The notes under the pieces: generated by a model | Database searches by the model: none | What the model was told of the DNA's origin: nothing | Seen by the model: only the letters and a program-made list of their open reading frames with translations | From: Glutamicibacter uratoxydans | GTDB lineage: Bacteria > Actinomycetota > Actinomycetes > Actinomycetales > Micrococcaceae | Assembly: GCF_006539925.1 (NCBI RefSeq) | Contig: NZ_BJNY01000007.1 | Location: 62,001 to 126,000 of the forward strand | DNA: 64,000 nt | Reading direction: 5' to 3' | Made by a program: the position numbers and the translations under genes | In this document: one piece after another, positions 16,188 to 24,669 of the stretch | Position numbering within the stretch: position 1 is the stretch's first letter | Layout: each line of letters opens with the position of its first letter

Positions 16188-16739
16188 ATGTCCAACGCAG
16201 CATCCACCATCTCCGTCGCCGAAGACCGCTCCGCCCGCCTGCAGAGCGCCGGCACTGGCTGGGGCGAACGAATCTCCGCTTCCCCGGAAAATGCCAAGCT
16301 GACATTCACCGTTCAAGGCGAGGGCTTCGGTTCGGTAGCCAGCAACATCCGCGCCGGAAAGCACACCTTCACCGTGGACGAGCCTGCCGCCTTAGGCGGC
16401 GACGACCTCGCCGCAAGCCCCGTGGAATACGCACTGGGCGCGCTGATCTCCTGCCAGGTAGTGGTCTACCGCCTCTATGCCGAACAGCTGGGCATCCAAG
16501 TAGACGACGTGAAGATCGTCGCCGACGGCCATCTGGATGTGCGCGGCCTGTTCGGCATCGACAAATCGATCCGCCCCGGCTTCACCTCGGTGGACCTCGA
16601 CGTGCAGATCTCGGGCCCGGAGACCGCACAGCGCTATGACGAGCTGCGCCAGGCAGTGGACGCCCACTGCCCTGTGCTCGACCTCTTCGCCAACCCCGTG
16701 CCGGTGACCACCGCCGTCACCGTGGTTGCCGATAACTAG
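16188..16739 (+). CDS. OsmC-family protein (probable thiol peroxidase-like)
   Basis: A 183-residue OsmC/Ohr-superfamily protein; the start at ATG 16188 is downstream of AAAGGGG. The two redox cysteines of the fold are present: C89 in GALISCQVVVY and C161 in DAHCPVLDLFANPVPV, the latter in the family's CPV context. OsmC/Ohr proteins reduce organic hydroperoxides using dithiols; YhfA-like branches have unknown substrates, and this protein looks closer to that branch. The gene is monocistronic with its own terminator and stands behind a SAM-type riboswitch. That suggests repression at high S-adenosylmethionine and a link to sulfur metabolism. Confidence 0.85.
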   Translation: MSNAASTISVAEDRSARLQSAGTGWGERISASPENAKLTFTVQGEGFGSVASNIRAGKHTFTVDEPAALGGDDLAASPVEYALGALISCQVVVYRLYAEQLGIQVDDVKIVADGHLDVRGLFGIDKSIRPGFTSVDLDVQISGPETAQRYDELRQAVDAHCPVLDLFANPVPVTTAVTVVADN

Positions 16740-16769
16740 CCTCACAGCGCTCGAACTGCCTTCGACTTC

Positions 16770-16812
16770 CGCGCCGCACCGGGTTCTGAACTGCCCGGTG
16801 CGGCGCGTTTGC
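16770..16812 (+). terminator. Intrinsic terminator after OsmC gene
   Basis: Perfect 14-bp GC-rich stem (16770-16783 with 16794-16807, arm CGCGCCGCACCGGG), 10-base loop, followed by TTTGCTTTT. Confidence 0.8.
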
Positions 16813-16879
16813 TTTTATGCCTCTGCACACCCCTGCTGCCCGCATCGACGAAGCCCTCAAAGAACTAAGAAATGTGGCG

Positions 16880-16985
16880 GGACGAATACGCGGTGCCTGA
16901 AAAGGCAATCCATAAGCGTCAATGATCAGATGGAGCTTGTCTGTTGCCTGGTGCGCATCACGGTGCCACAATATAAGCACGCAGT
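16880..16985 (-). mobile_element. Remnant of an IS5-type transposase
   Basis: On the minus strand the reading HRDAHQATDKLHLIIDAYGL followed by PF resembles the first catalytic-Asp strand of IS5/IS427-type DDE transposases (typically GRSRGGLTTKIHLxVDxxG). Only about 30 residues match and the frame decays on both sides. It is a fossil fragment, not a functional element; no terminal repeats were found. Confidence 0.4.
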
Positions 16986-17036
16986 TATTTGGGCGAAGCC
17001 CGGTGCTGGTTACACCGGACCTCGCTGGCCGCTTGG

Positions 17037-17174
17037 CTAACCAAATGGCAGCAGCTCAATAACGAGCCTGATAAGGGCCACGATAAGCCGGGAGATGTCT
17101 AACATCAGCCCGGCTTTCGTGCCCCTAGACTTGTTTTCACAAGCTTTCGAGCCTTTCTTGGGCTTCTTTCCCAT
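17037..17174 (-). CDS. 45-residue basic/hydrophobic small protein
   Basis: A short ORF in a gene desert. The first 20 residues are strongly basic (MGKKPKKGSKACENKSRGTK). The rest is a hydrophobic, arginine-spaced helix (ISRLIVALIRLVIELLPFG). The ATG at 17174 follows GAGGTGG at 6 bases, an excellent ribosome site. A second ORF of the same architecture lies at 28229-28357, on the other side of the carnitine cluster, also in a gene desert. The shared design argues that both are real genes. Membrane association is likely; function is unknown. Options include a small membrane-active peptide (toxin-like) or an element-borne accessory peptide. Confidence 0.5.
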   Translation of the reverse strand: MGKKPKKGSKACENKSRGTKAGLMLDISRLIVALIRLVIELLPFG

Positions 17175-17981
17175 GGAAACCACCTCGCTTTCTGCCCGTG
17201 AGAACGAGCCCGCGAACCGTGAAGGTCCACAAGAATGCAGAATTCACGGCCCACGTGCCCGCTGCGGCCCATGAGGCGGAAAGACCAGCAGCGAACCACT
17301 GATACTCCACAGGCTATAAAACCGTCAGAGCATCGGGTTAGGTTCCTTGCCAACCGTGGATAGCCCTGGTCCAGCGCGGCAAGTTCTCGACGTACTGCGG
17401 GCTATGGCCACAGAATTCCAGCTGACGATCAACTGTGCAGATCCGCAGCCACGGTTCAGTTCTGGGCTCCCGCCCCGGGCTATGTTTTTAGATCTCATCC
17501 GGCGGAACATGCGATCACGCGCGAATACTGCTCGTCTTGCCCGAAAGCAAAAATCCGAGAACCTAGCTTCGACGAGTTCCGGACGACAAGACGGTCAGAA
17601 ATCGCTGGCACCTGAGCTGCACCACCCGTTAGTGCTCACTTTGACGGCTACCAAACGGCAGGAGTGCTAGCCAAAGGTGCGTGGGAAGCTCAATCAGAAA
17701 AAACGGCACAACTCAGGTTTTGAACTTTTAAGCACATCCGCAACCCCTCGCCCCGGCCGTCATCAGAAAAATTTTTTGCCACCTTCCTCGCCATATTTTC
17801 GATCGCCCTACACGCCTCTCAGACCCCATGACTTCCATCTCAGCACTTCACAGCGCTGATATATCAACCGACTATCAACCTTGACTTTTTTAGTCAAGAA
17901 CATGGAAATACCGAAGTCGACCACCAGTTTCGCCGGACATTCCAAGCACGCCCAAGCGCTCCACTGTAAAAGGTTTTTGCC

Positions 17982-18029
17982 TATCGCAATTTTCTGATCG
18001 CGAATCAGAAACTATTGCACTTATCGCAA
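17982..18029 (+). promoter_or_regulatory. Candidate operator of XRE-TetR regulator
   Basis: Perfect 8-5-8 inverted repeat TTTCTGAT-CGCGA-ATCAGAAA at 17991-18011, flanked by a direct repeat TATCGCAA (17983-17990 and 18022-18029), immediately before the regulator start. The position fits autoregulation of the carnitine operon. Confidence 0.55.
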
Positions 18030-18050
18030 ACCATGCCTAGCGTGTTAGCC

Positions 18051-18929
18051 ATGTCACAAACCCAGAGCATTGAAGCAGATATCGCGGCTCGCTCGCGGCT
18101 TGCCATCATGAGCTCCGGGCTGGTCCAGCGTGAAATTTCCCGCCTTACGGGAATCGAAGAAAGCAAGCTTTCCAAGTCGCTGCGCGGCAACCGAAAGTTC
18201 ACCACGTTGGAAATCATTCAACTGGCAACCGTCACCGGCGTGACTGCCAGCTGGCTGATGACTGGTTCAGATTCCGGGCCCTCATCCAGTGCGGCCCCGG
18301 ATGAAGACCTGCTGCCCTCGCGTTTGGAGGGCAACGACAGACATGCCATGCGCCGGCGCACCCTGGTGGAAAGCGCTTGGTGGCTCTTCGCCGAACACGG
18401 GTTCGACTCAGTGCGGATCTCCGACATCGCCCGGCGCTGTTCGCTGAGCACACCTACGGTCCACTACTACTTCGCCAGCAAGCAGGAACTCTTCGCCGAG
18501 GTGCTGCGCTATTCCATCAAGCTCGCCTACGACCGCCAGGTGGCCGAGTTGGAAGGCATGACGCACCCGGTGCAAAGGCTCAAGCGACTGGTTGAACTGC
18601 AGCTTCCGCAAGGCGAGCTGCGCGTAGCCGAGTGGTCTATCTGGCTGCAGACCTGGGTGAAACTGGCGGTTGGTGAAACGGGGTTGTCCACGCACACCCC
18701 CGGCTACCAGCGCTGGGGAAAAACAGTCAGGGACACGATCCTCGCTGGCCAAGAAAGCGGGCACATCGTCAAGCAGGATCCTGAAATGCTCACCACGGAG
18801 CTGACCGCTCTGATCGACGGCATGGGCATCAAGGTCATGACCGGGCTGCTCAGTGCCACCGCAATGTATGAACATATCTGCCGCTATATCGACCGAAATC
18901 TAACTACCAAGCAAGGAGAAGGCTCATGA
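18051..18929 (+). CDS. Double-HTH regulator: XRE-type N-terminus fused to TetR
   Basis: A 292-residue protein with two DNA-binding domains. Residues about 10-72 form a Cro/C1 (XRE) helix-turn-helix: ISRLTGIEESKLSKSLRGNR, then LEIIQLATVTGVTASWLMTG with the typical closing WLxTG. Residues about 101-150 form a TetR HTH: FAEHGFDSVRISDIARRCSL then TPTVHYYFASKQELFAEVL. A helical ligand domain follows. No start has a strong ribosome site (ATG 18033 or 18051), and a leaderless mRNA is possible. Its stop overlaps the ATG of the dehydrocarnitine cleavage enzyme (ATGA at 18926), so regulator and pathway form one operon. It probably senses carnitine or a catabolite. Confidence 0.82.
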   Translation: MSQTQSIEADIAARSRLAIMSSGLVQREISRLTGIEESKLSKSLRGNRKFTTLEIIQLATVTGVTASWLMTGSDSGPSSSAAPDEDLLPSRLEGNDRHAMRRRTLVESAWWLFAEHGFDSVRISDIARRCSLSTPTVHYYFASKQELFAEVLRYSIKLAYDRQVAELEGMTHPVQRLKRLVELQLPQGELRVAEWSIWLQTWVKLAVGETGLSTHTPGYQRWGKTVRDTILAGQESGHIVKQDPEMLTTELTALIDGMGIKVMTGLLSATAMYEHICRYIDRNLTTKQGEGS

Positions 18930-19807
18930 GCCGAAAGGTCATCGTCACCTGTGCACTAACCGGAGCTGGAGACACAGTTGGCAAAAGCGAACACGTCCCG
19001 GTGACCCCCGAGCAGATCGCCGCCAACGCCATCGAGGCGGCCCGCGCCGGCGCCTCGGTAGTGCACATCCACGTGCGAGACCCGAAGACCGGCCAAGGAT
19101 CCCGCGAAGACGCCTACTACGAAGAAGTTGTGCGGATCGTCGCCGAATCAGACGTGGACCCGGTCATCAACCTGACTGCCGGCATGGGCGGAGACCTGTT
19201 CATCGACCCCGCCAACCCCACCCAGCACCTGGAAGGCACAGACCTGGTCTCGGGGCTGGAGCGGCTGAGCCATGTGGAGAAGATCCGCCCAGAGCTGTGC
19301 ACCCTCGACTGCGGCTCGCTGAACTTCGGCGAGGGCTCGCAGCTGTACATCAGCACCCCGGACATGATGCGCGAAGGCGCGGCCCGCATCCGCGAGCTGG
19401 GGGTGAAGCCCGAACTTGAAATCTTCGACACCGGCAACCTCTGGTTCGCCAATGTCATGGTCGAAGAAGGGCTGCTGGATCCGCCGCCGCTGTACCAGCT
19501 GTGCATGGGCATCCCCTACGGCGCACCGGTGAACACCGGCCTGCTCAAAGCCATGGTGCAGATGCTCCCCGAGGGAGCGGAATTCACCTCCTTCGCCATC
19601 GGCCGCCACCAGCTGGACTGGGTCGAGCAGTCCGTGGCCCTGGGCGGACACGTGCGCGTGGGCCTGGAGGACAACCTCTACCTCTCCAAGGGCGTCAAAG
19701 CCACCAACGCGCAGCTGACCGAACGCGCCATCGACATCGTCAAATCCCTGGGCCACAGCGTCGCCACTCCTGATGAGGCCCGCGAAATCCTGAAGCTGGA
19801 AAGGTAA
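18926..19807 (+). CDS. cdhC: Beta-keto acid cleavage enzyme (BKACE/DUF849), predicted dehydrocarnitine:acetyl-CoA
   Basis: A 293-residue zinc TIM-barrel enzyme of the 3-keto-5-aminohexanoate cleavage family. It condenses a beta-keto acid with acetyl-CoA to give acetoacetate and a new CoA ester. Zinc ligands H47 and H49 are in VVHIHVRD; TLDCGSLNFG and RVGLEDNLYLSKG are family active-site segments. Next to carnitine dehydrogenase and a thioesterase the substrate is predicted to be 3-dehydrocarnitine, giving betainyl-CoA. The order cleavage enzyme-dehydrogenase-thioesterase equals the Pseudomonas cdhCAB order as I recall it. AAGGAG stands 7 bases before the ATG, which overlaps the regulator stop. 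Confidence 0.9.
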   Translation: MSRKVIVTCALTGAGDTVGKSEHVPVTPEQIAANAIEAARAGASVVHIHVRDPKTGQGSREDAYYEEVVRIVAESDVDPVINLTAGMGGDLFIDPANPTQHLEGTDLVSGLERLSHVEKIRPELCTLDCGSLNFGEGSQLYISTPDMMREGAARIRELGVKPELEIFDTGNLWFANVMVEEGLLDPPPLYQLCMGIPYGAPVNTGLLKAMVQMLPEGAEFTSFAIGRHQLDWVEQSVALGGHVRVGLEDNLYLSKGVKATNAQLTERAIDIVKSLGHSVATPDEAREILKLER

Positions 19808-19815
19808 TCCCACCG

Positions 19816-20784
19816 ATGAGCAACTACCCTCAGTACGACTCGATCGACACCGTCGCCTGCATCGGCGCCGGCACCATCGGCGGCGGCTGGGCCGCCTACT
19901 TCCTGGCCCGTGGCCTGAAGGTCAAGGTCTGGGATCCCGCCCCGGATGCCAAGGACCGGCTGCAGGTGCTGATCGACACCGCCTGGCCGGCGCTGACCGA
20001 GCTGGGCCTGGAGCCCGGCGCCGACCCGCACAACTTCACCGTGCACACCGACTTGGCAGAGGCCGTGGCTTCGGTCGGATTCGTTCAGGAAAGCGCCCCG
20101 GAGGACCTGGGGCTCAAACGCGGCCTGCTGGCCCAGCTGGCCGCCGCCACTGCGGATGACGTCGTCATCGGCTCCTCCACCTCCGGCTACGGCATTACCG
20201 AGATGGCCACCGAGGCTCAGGATGCCACACGCCTGGTGGTCGGCCACCCCTTCAACCCGCCGTACCTGATCCCGCTGGTCGAGGTGGTCGGCGGCGAGGG
20301 CACCGATCCTGAAGCCACCACATGGGCCTCGGGCTGGTACGAATACATCGGCAAGTCGGTGATCACCATGGACCGCGAGGTCCCCGGCTTCATCGCCAAC
20401 CGGCTGCAGGAAGCCCTGTGGCGCGAGGCGCTGCACATGGTGAACAACGGCGAAGCCACCGTGGAGCAGATCGACGCCTCGATCACCGAGGGCCCGGGGC
20501 TGCGCTGGGCGCTGCAGGGTCCGATGCTGACCTTCCACCTGGCCGGAGGTCCCGGCGGCATGGCCCACATGCTGGACCACTTCGGCCCTTCGCTGAAGTC
20601 CCCGTGGACCCGCCTTGAAGCACCGGAGCTGACCGACTCGCTGCGCAACGATGTGGTGGCCGGCTGCGAGCGCGAATCCGGCACCCGCAGCATCAACGAC
20701 CTGGTGGCCGAGCGAGACAAGGCGATCATCGCGATCCGCAAGATCGTTGATTCCATCCGCAGCGAATCGGTGGCCCAGCAGTGA
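19816..20784 (+). CDS. cdhA: L-carnitine 3-dehydrogenase
   Basis: A 322-residue NAD-dependent dehydrogenase of the 3-hydroxyacyl-CoA dehydrogenase fold that oxidises L-carnitine to 3-dehydrocarnitine. The Rossmann motif is GAGTIGGG (residues 17-24). GSSTSGYGITEMA and VVGHPFNPPYLIPLVEVVGG carry the catalytic Ser/His/Glu region. The segments ALQGPMLTFHLAGGPGGMAH and MLDHFGPSLKSPWTRLEAPE are hallmarks separating carnitine dehydrogenases from acyl-CoA enzymes. It lies 8 bases after the cleavage enzyme and overlaps the thioesterase gene by four bases. Length matches single-domain bacterial carnitine dehydrogenases; some relatives carry a fused thioesterase, here a separate gene. Confidence 0.92.
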   Translation: MSNYPQYDSIDTVACIGAGTIGGGWAAYFLARGLKVKVWDPAPDAKDRLQVLIDTAWPALTELGLEPGADPHNFTVHTDLAEAVASVGFVQESAPEDLGLKRGLLAQLAAATADDVVIGSSTSGYGITEMATEAQDATRLVVGHPFNPPYLIPLVEVVGGEGTDPEATTWASGWYEYIGKSVITMDREVPGFIANRLQEALWREALHMVNNGEATVEQIDASITEGPGLRWALQGPMLTFHLAGGPGGMAHMLDHFGPSLKSPWTRLEAPELTDSLRNDVVAGCERESGTRSINDLVAERDKAIIAIRKIVDSIRSESVAQQ

Positions 20785-21230
20785 ACGTCTCCGAGCTGAG
20801 CGACTACCGCGTGGTGGTGCCGCCCGAGTGGATCGACTACAACGGGCACATGTCCGAGGCCTTCTACGTGCTGGCCTTCGGCGACGCCACCACCGCAGTC
20901 ATGGACCAGCTGGGCATGGGCGAGGCCTACCGCGAGGCCTCGGGCAGCTCGCTGTACACGGTGGAGGCGCACGTGCGCTACCTCTCAGAGTCCTCGCTGG
21001 GCCAGGAACTGCGCATCCGCTCCACCATCGCCGGGCACGGGGCCAAGAAGCTGCACCTGTGCCACGAGATGTACCGCGGGGAGGAACTGATCGCCACCGA
21101 AGAAGTCATGACCCTGCATGTGGACCAGGCGACGAGTTCCACCTCGCCGTTTCCCGAACACATTGCGCAGCTGATCGCCGGCATCGCGCCGAGCCGTCCC
21201 GAGTGGAGCGGCCGGGCCATCGCCAGCTAG
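20781..21230 (+). CDS. cdhB: Hotdog-fold thioesterase, predicted betainyl-CoA thioesterase
   Basis: A 149-residue 4HBT-type thioesterase. The catalytic helix start WIDYNGHMSEAFYVLAFGDA (D19, N21, H23) is the variant seen in carnitine-cluster thioesterases. AHVRYLSESSLGQELRIRS is the central strand region. In context it hydrolyses betainyl-CoA to glycine betaine and CoA, completing conversion of carnitine to betaine plus acetoacetate. The GTG start overlaps the dehydrogenase stop (20781-20784). It is the last of the three catabolic genes; a gap of about 30 bases separates it from the ABC transporter genes. Confidence 0.88.
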   Translation: MNVSELSDYRVVVPPEWIDYNGHMSEAFYVLAFGDATTAVMDQLGMGEAYREASGSSLYTVEAHVRYLSESSLGQELRIRSTIAGHGAKKLHLCHEMYRGEELIATEEVMTLHVDQATSSTSPFPEHIAQLIAGIAPSRPEWSGRAIAS

Positions 21231-21259
21231 CGGCCAGCCGCCAAGGAAAGTAGAGAACT

Positions 21260-22834
21260 TTGAGCACTGAACCCTCACAGCTGCCCAGCCGCCGAGCGGT
21301 CTTGGGCGGGGGCATGGCATTGGGCCTGGGCCTGCTACTGTCAGCCTGTTCCAGCGCCGGCGCCTCCGTCCTGGAAGCCCCGAGCGGTCCTCCGCGCCGC
21401 GGCGGCACGCTGCGCGTAGGCCTGGCCGGCGGCGGCGCGGCGGATTCCCTGGATCCGCATTCGCCGGTGAGCACCACGGACATCGCCCGCGTGGTCAACC
21501 TCTACGAGTCGCTGCTGTACCGCGATGAAAACTTCGAGCTCAAGCCGCTGCTGGCGGTGAAGGTCATCCCGGATGCCAGCGCGAAAGTCTGGACTGCCAC
21601 GCTGCGGCCGGGGGTGAAGTTCCACAACGGCGCCCCGGTCACCGCGCAGGATGTGGTGGCCACCTTCAAGCGCATCACCAATCCCAAGGATCCCAAATCC
21701 GGTGCGGCATCCCTGGCGATCCTGGACGAGGTGGTGGCCCTTGATGCCGAAACAGTCGAATTCAGGCTCAACACCGCATCGGCCACCTTCGACGATTCGC
21801 TGGGGCAATATGCGCTGGGCATCGTCCCGGCGGACTTCGACGTCTTGCATCCTGTGGGCACCGGCCCGTTCAAGGCCAAGAGCTTCGACGCCGGGCGCCA
21901 ATCTGTATTCGTGCGCAATGACGGCTACTGGCGGGAGAATGAACCGTATCTGGACGAGCTGGTCATCCTGAACTTCTCGGACCAGGATGCGCTGATCAAT
22001 TCGCTGCTTTCCAGCCAGGTAGACGCCATTGGGCAGATCCCGCTGGCGCTGCTGGAAGTCATCGGCGCCGACCCGCGCATCACTGTGCTCAAGTCCCCTA
22101 CCGGCGGCTGGATGCCCTTCACCATGCGCGTGGACAAGAAGCCCTTTGACGACGTGCGGGTGCGGCAGGCCTTCAGGCTGGCGGTGGACCGCGAGCAGAT
22201 GATCCAACAGGTGCTCAGCGGGCACGGCACCGTAGGCAACGACCTCTACGCACCCTTCGATCCGGGCTTCGCCGCAGCCCTGCCGCAGCGCACCCAGGAC
22301 ATCGCCAAAGCCAAGGCCCTGCTCGCGGACGCCGGCTACCCCAAGGGGCTGGACATCGAGCTGGTCACCGCGCCGATCCAGTCAGGTGCCGTGGAAGCTG
22401 CGCAGGTCTTCGCACAGCAGGCGGCCGCCGCGGGCATCCGGGTGAAGATCCGGCAGGTGGAAACCACCACCTTCTTCGGGGACAACTATCTTGACTGGAC
22501 CTTCGCCCAGGACTTCTGGTACACCCGCAACTTCCTTCCCCAGGTCAGTTCCAGTTCGCTGCCCGACAGCCCATTCAATGAAACGCACTGGGACAACAAA
22601 AAGTTCACCGCGCTGGTGGACCGCGCCAACCAGGAAGTTGACGAAGCCAGGCGCAACCAGCTGATTGCCGAGGCCCAAAAGATCGAATACGAGCAGGGCG
22701 GCTACATCATCTGGGGTTTCCCGGACCAAGCCGATGCCTACCAAAAATATGTGGCAGGCCTGGTGCCGAACAAGACCGGCCTGGCGCTGTCCGGATTCGA
22801 ATTCCGCCGTGCGTGGATTGGAGTATCCCAATGA
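21260..22834 (+). CDS. ABC transporter substrate-binding lipoprotein, family 5
   Basis: A 524-residue extracytoplasmic binding protein of the peptide/opine/nickel class. The export signal shows twin arginines (SRRAVLGGG, R11-R12), a hydrophobic core and a lipobox LLLSAC with lipid-modified C30. The mature part carries the family start RRGGTLRVGLAGGG, VKFHNGAPVTAQDVVATFKR and YWRENEPYLDELV. Family 5 proteins bind short peptides but also charged small molecules. Its place in the carnitine operon suggests import of carnitine conjugates or other quaternary amines; that is inference. It overlaps the permease gene by an ATGA (22831-22834). Confidence 0.88.
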   Translation: MSTEPSQLPSRRAVLGGGMALGLGLLLSACSSAGASVLEAPSGPPRRGGTLRVGLAGGGAADSLDPHSPVSTTDIARVVNLYESLLYRDENFELKPLLAVKVIPDASAKVWTATLRPGVKFHNGAPVTAQDVVATFKRITNPKDPKSGAASLAILDEVVALDAETVEFRLNTASATFDDSLGQYALGIVPADFDVLHPVGTGPFKAKSFDAGRQSVFVRNDGYWRENEPYLDELVILNFSDQDALINSLLSSQVDAIGQIPLALLEVIGADPRITVLKSPTGGWMPFTMRVDKKPFDDVRVRQAFRLAVDREQMIQQVLSGHGTVGNDLYAPFDPGFAAALPQRTQDIAKAKALLADAGYPKGLDIELVTAPIQSGAVEAAQVFAQQAAAAGIRVKIRQVETTTFFGDNYLDWTFAQDFWYTRNFLPQVSSSSLPDSPFNETHWDNKKFTALVDRANQEVDEARRNQLIAEAQKIEYEQGGYIIWGFPDQADAYQKYVAGLVPNKTGLALSGFEFRRAWIGVSQ

Positions 22835-23790
22835 TTTCGCGAATGATTCTGCGCCGGCTGGTGGTCAGCCTGGGCATTTTGCTGGTGGTCTCGCTGCTGG
22901 TGTTCTTTGCCACCCTGCTGTTGCCCGGCGACCCGGCCCAGGCGATCCTGGGCCAGCAGGCCACCGAGGACCGGCTGGCCGCGCTGCGCGAGCAGATGAA
23001 CCTCAACGACCCGTGGTGGCAGCGCTATCTGGCCTGGCTGGGCGGGATCTTCACCGGCAACCTCGGCATCTCCGCAGCCACCGGAGGGTCCGTGGCGGCG
23101 CTGCTGAGCGAGCGGATCTCCGCCTCGCTGGTGCTGCTGGCAGTTGCCGGAGTGATCGCCATCCCCGTGGGCATCATCGTCGGCACCTACTCGGCGCTGC
23201 GCCGCGACAGGGGCTTCGACCGCGCGGCCACCGGCGTCTCGCTGGTGCTCGCCTCGCTGCCCGAGTTCGTGATCGGCGTAGTGCTGATTGCGCTGCTGTC
23301 CACCACGGTGTTCAAGCTGCTGCCCTCGGTGACCATGGCTCCCCCGGGCGAAGCCGTCTGGAACTACCCGCTGCAGCTGGTGCTGCCCACCCTGACGCTG
23401 GTGCTGGTGGTCATCCCGTATATCATCCGCATGATGCGCGCCACCATGCTTGAGGTGCTGGACTCCGGCTATGTGGAAATGGCACGGCTCAAGGGAGTTC
23501 CCGAACGCCAGGTCATCACCCGCCACGCCATCCCCCACGCGCTGGGCCCGGTGGCCCAGGTGGTGGCCATCCAGCTGGCATGGATGGCCGGCGGCGTGGT
23601 GGTCATCGAGTTCCTCTTCCGCTACCCGGGCATCGGCCAGGCGCTGGTGGACGCGGTGACCAACCGCGATGTGCAGGTGGTCCAGGCGATCTCGATCATC
23701 ATCGCCGCCGCCTATGTGGTGGTCAACCTGCTGGCCGATGTCGTGGGCATGGTCACCAACCCTAAGCTACGGACGGAGAGTGCGGCATGA
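22831..23790 (+). CDS. ABC transporter permease, DppB/OppB type
   Basis: A 319-residue inner-membrane permease. The N-terminal helix RRLVVSLGILLVVSLLVFFA then LLPGDPAQAILGQQATEDRL is typical of DppB. The EAA coupling loop reads GYVEMARLKGVPERQVITRH, and IEFLFRYPGIGQALVDAV follows. Six helices are expected. It is coupled by four-base overlaps to both neighbours, the binding protein and the second permease. I start at ATG 22831; an upstream in-frame codon lies within the preceding gene. Confidence 0.9.
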   Translation: MISRMILRRLVVSLGILLVVSLLVFFATLLLPGDPAQAILGQQATEDRLAALREQMNLNDPWWQRYLAWLGGIFTGNLGISAATGGSVAALLSERISASLVLLAVAGVIAIPVGIIVGTYSALRRDRGFDRAATGVSLVLASLPEFVIGVVLIALLSTTVFKLLPSVTMAPPGEAVWNYPLQLVLPTLTLVLVVIPYIIRMMRATMLEVLDSGYVEMARLKGVPERQVITRHAIPHALGPVAQVVAIQLAWMAGGVVVIEFLFRYPGIGQALVDAVTNRDVQVVQAISIIIAAAYVVVNLLADVVGMVTNPKLRTESAA

Positions 23791-24668
23791 GCGCGGCAGC
23801 CGAAGTACTTGAACGGCCAGCAAAGCTGGAAAAGAAGCCCAACCTGCTGATGCGCACCCTGCGCCAGAAGCAGGCGAAGATCGGACTGGCGCTGACGCTG
23901 CTGGTGTTGGCGATTGCGCTGTTCGGGCCGCTGGCCCTGCCCTGGCTCACCGGGTCCACCAGCACCGAATTCACCGGCCGCCCCTTCACCTCCACCGGCC
24001 TGTTCGGCACCGACAACCTGGGCCGCGACGTGTTCTCCCGCTTCCTGGACGGTGGGCTGAAGCTGCTGGTCTACTCGGCGCTGGCCACTGGAATCGGCAT
24101 GCTGTTGGGCGTCGTGCTGGGCATGGTCGCGGCCTACTCGGGACGCCGGCTCGACGGACTGCTGATGCGCGGCAACGACGTGCTGCTGGCCCTGCCGCAG
24201 CTGGTCTTCGCGATGCTGGCGATCACCGTGCTCGGCCCTCAGGGCTGGGTGCTGGTGCTGGTCATCGGCGTCACCCACGCCCCGCGCGTGGCCCGCGTCA
24301 CCCGCTCCGCCGCGGCCGCGGTGATCACCGAGGACTACATCCGCGCCAGCGAAATGTACGCGGTTCCGCGCTGGAAGATCCTGCTCACCGAGGTGCTGCC
24401 GAATATCACCGGCCCGCTGATGGTGGAGCTGGGACTGCGCATGACCTATTCCATCGGCTTCGTCGCCGCGCTGTCCTTCCTGGGCATGGGCATGCAGCCG
24501 CCGAACGCCGACTGGGGCCTGATGATCAACGAGAATCGCATCGCGCTGGTCGTCCAGCCGTGGGGTGTGATCCTGCCGGTGCTGGCCATCGCTGTGCTCA
24601 CCGTGGGAACCAACCTGCTCACCGACTCGCTGGCCCGGGCCTCGGCCAATATCAACGTGGGGAACTAA
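23787..24668 (+). CDS. ABC transporter permease, DppC/OppC type
   Basis: A 293-residue permease partner of DppB. Seen are the cytoplasmic N-terminus, a first helix (LALTLLVLAIALFGPLALPW), the conserved GTDNLGRDVFSRFLDGGLK and the EAA loop YIRASEMYAVPRWKILLTEV. The family ending YSIGFVAALSFLGMGMQPPN then ADWGLMINENR follows. Its ATG overlaps the dppB-type stop (23787-23790). The transporter is complete: binding protein, two permeases and a fused ATPase. Confidence 0.9.
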   Translation: MSAAAEVLERPAKLEKKPNLLMRTLRQKQAKIGLALTLLVLAIALFGPLALPWLTGSTSTEFTGRPFTSTGLFGTDNLGRDVFSRFLDGGLKLLVYSALATGIGMLLGVVLGMVAAYSGRRLDGLLMRGNDVLLALPQLVFAMLAITVLGPQGWVLVLVIGVTHAPRVARVTRSAAAAVITEDYIRASEMYAVPRWKILLTEVLPNITGPLMVELGLRMTYSIGFVAALSFLGMGMQPPNADWGLMINENRIALVVQPWGVILPVLAIAVLTVGTNLLTDSLARASANINVGN

Positions 24669-24669
24669 C

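Larger units (their letters stand above)
16813..18050. other. Gene-poor tract of about 1.2 kb
   Basis: No full-length gene. From left to right it holds a degenerate transposase fragment (about 16880-17000, minus), a 45-residue ORF with a good ribosome site (17037-17174, minus), and about 0.7 kb without a convincing coding frame (an open frame 17347-17670 has no family resemblance). Then come a CTTGACT-TTTTT-AGTCAAG inverted repeat (17880-17898) and the promoter/operator region of the XRE-TetR regulator. The base composition from 17650 to 18030 is clearly more AT-rich than in the neighbouring genes. Confidence 0.6.

Noticed and set aside
17347-17670. 107-codon plus-strand ORF
   Set aside because: No ribosome site, no recognisable domain, and composition unlike neighbouring genes; I treat it as chance.
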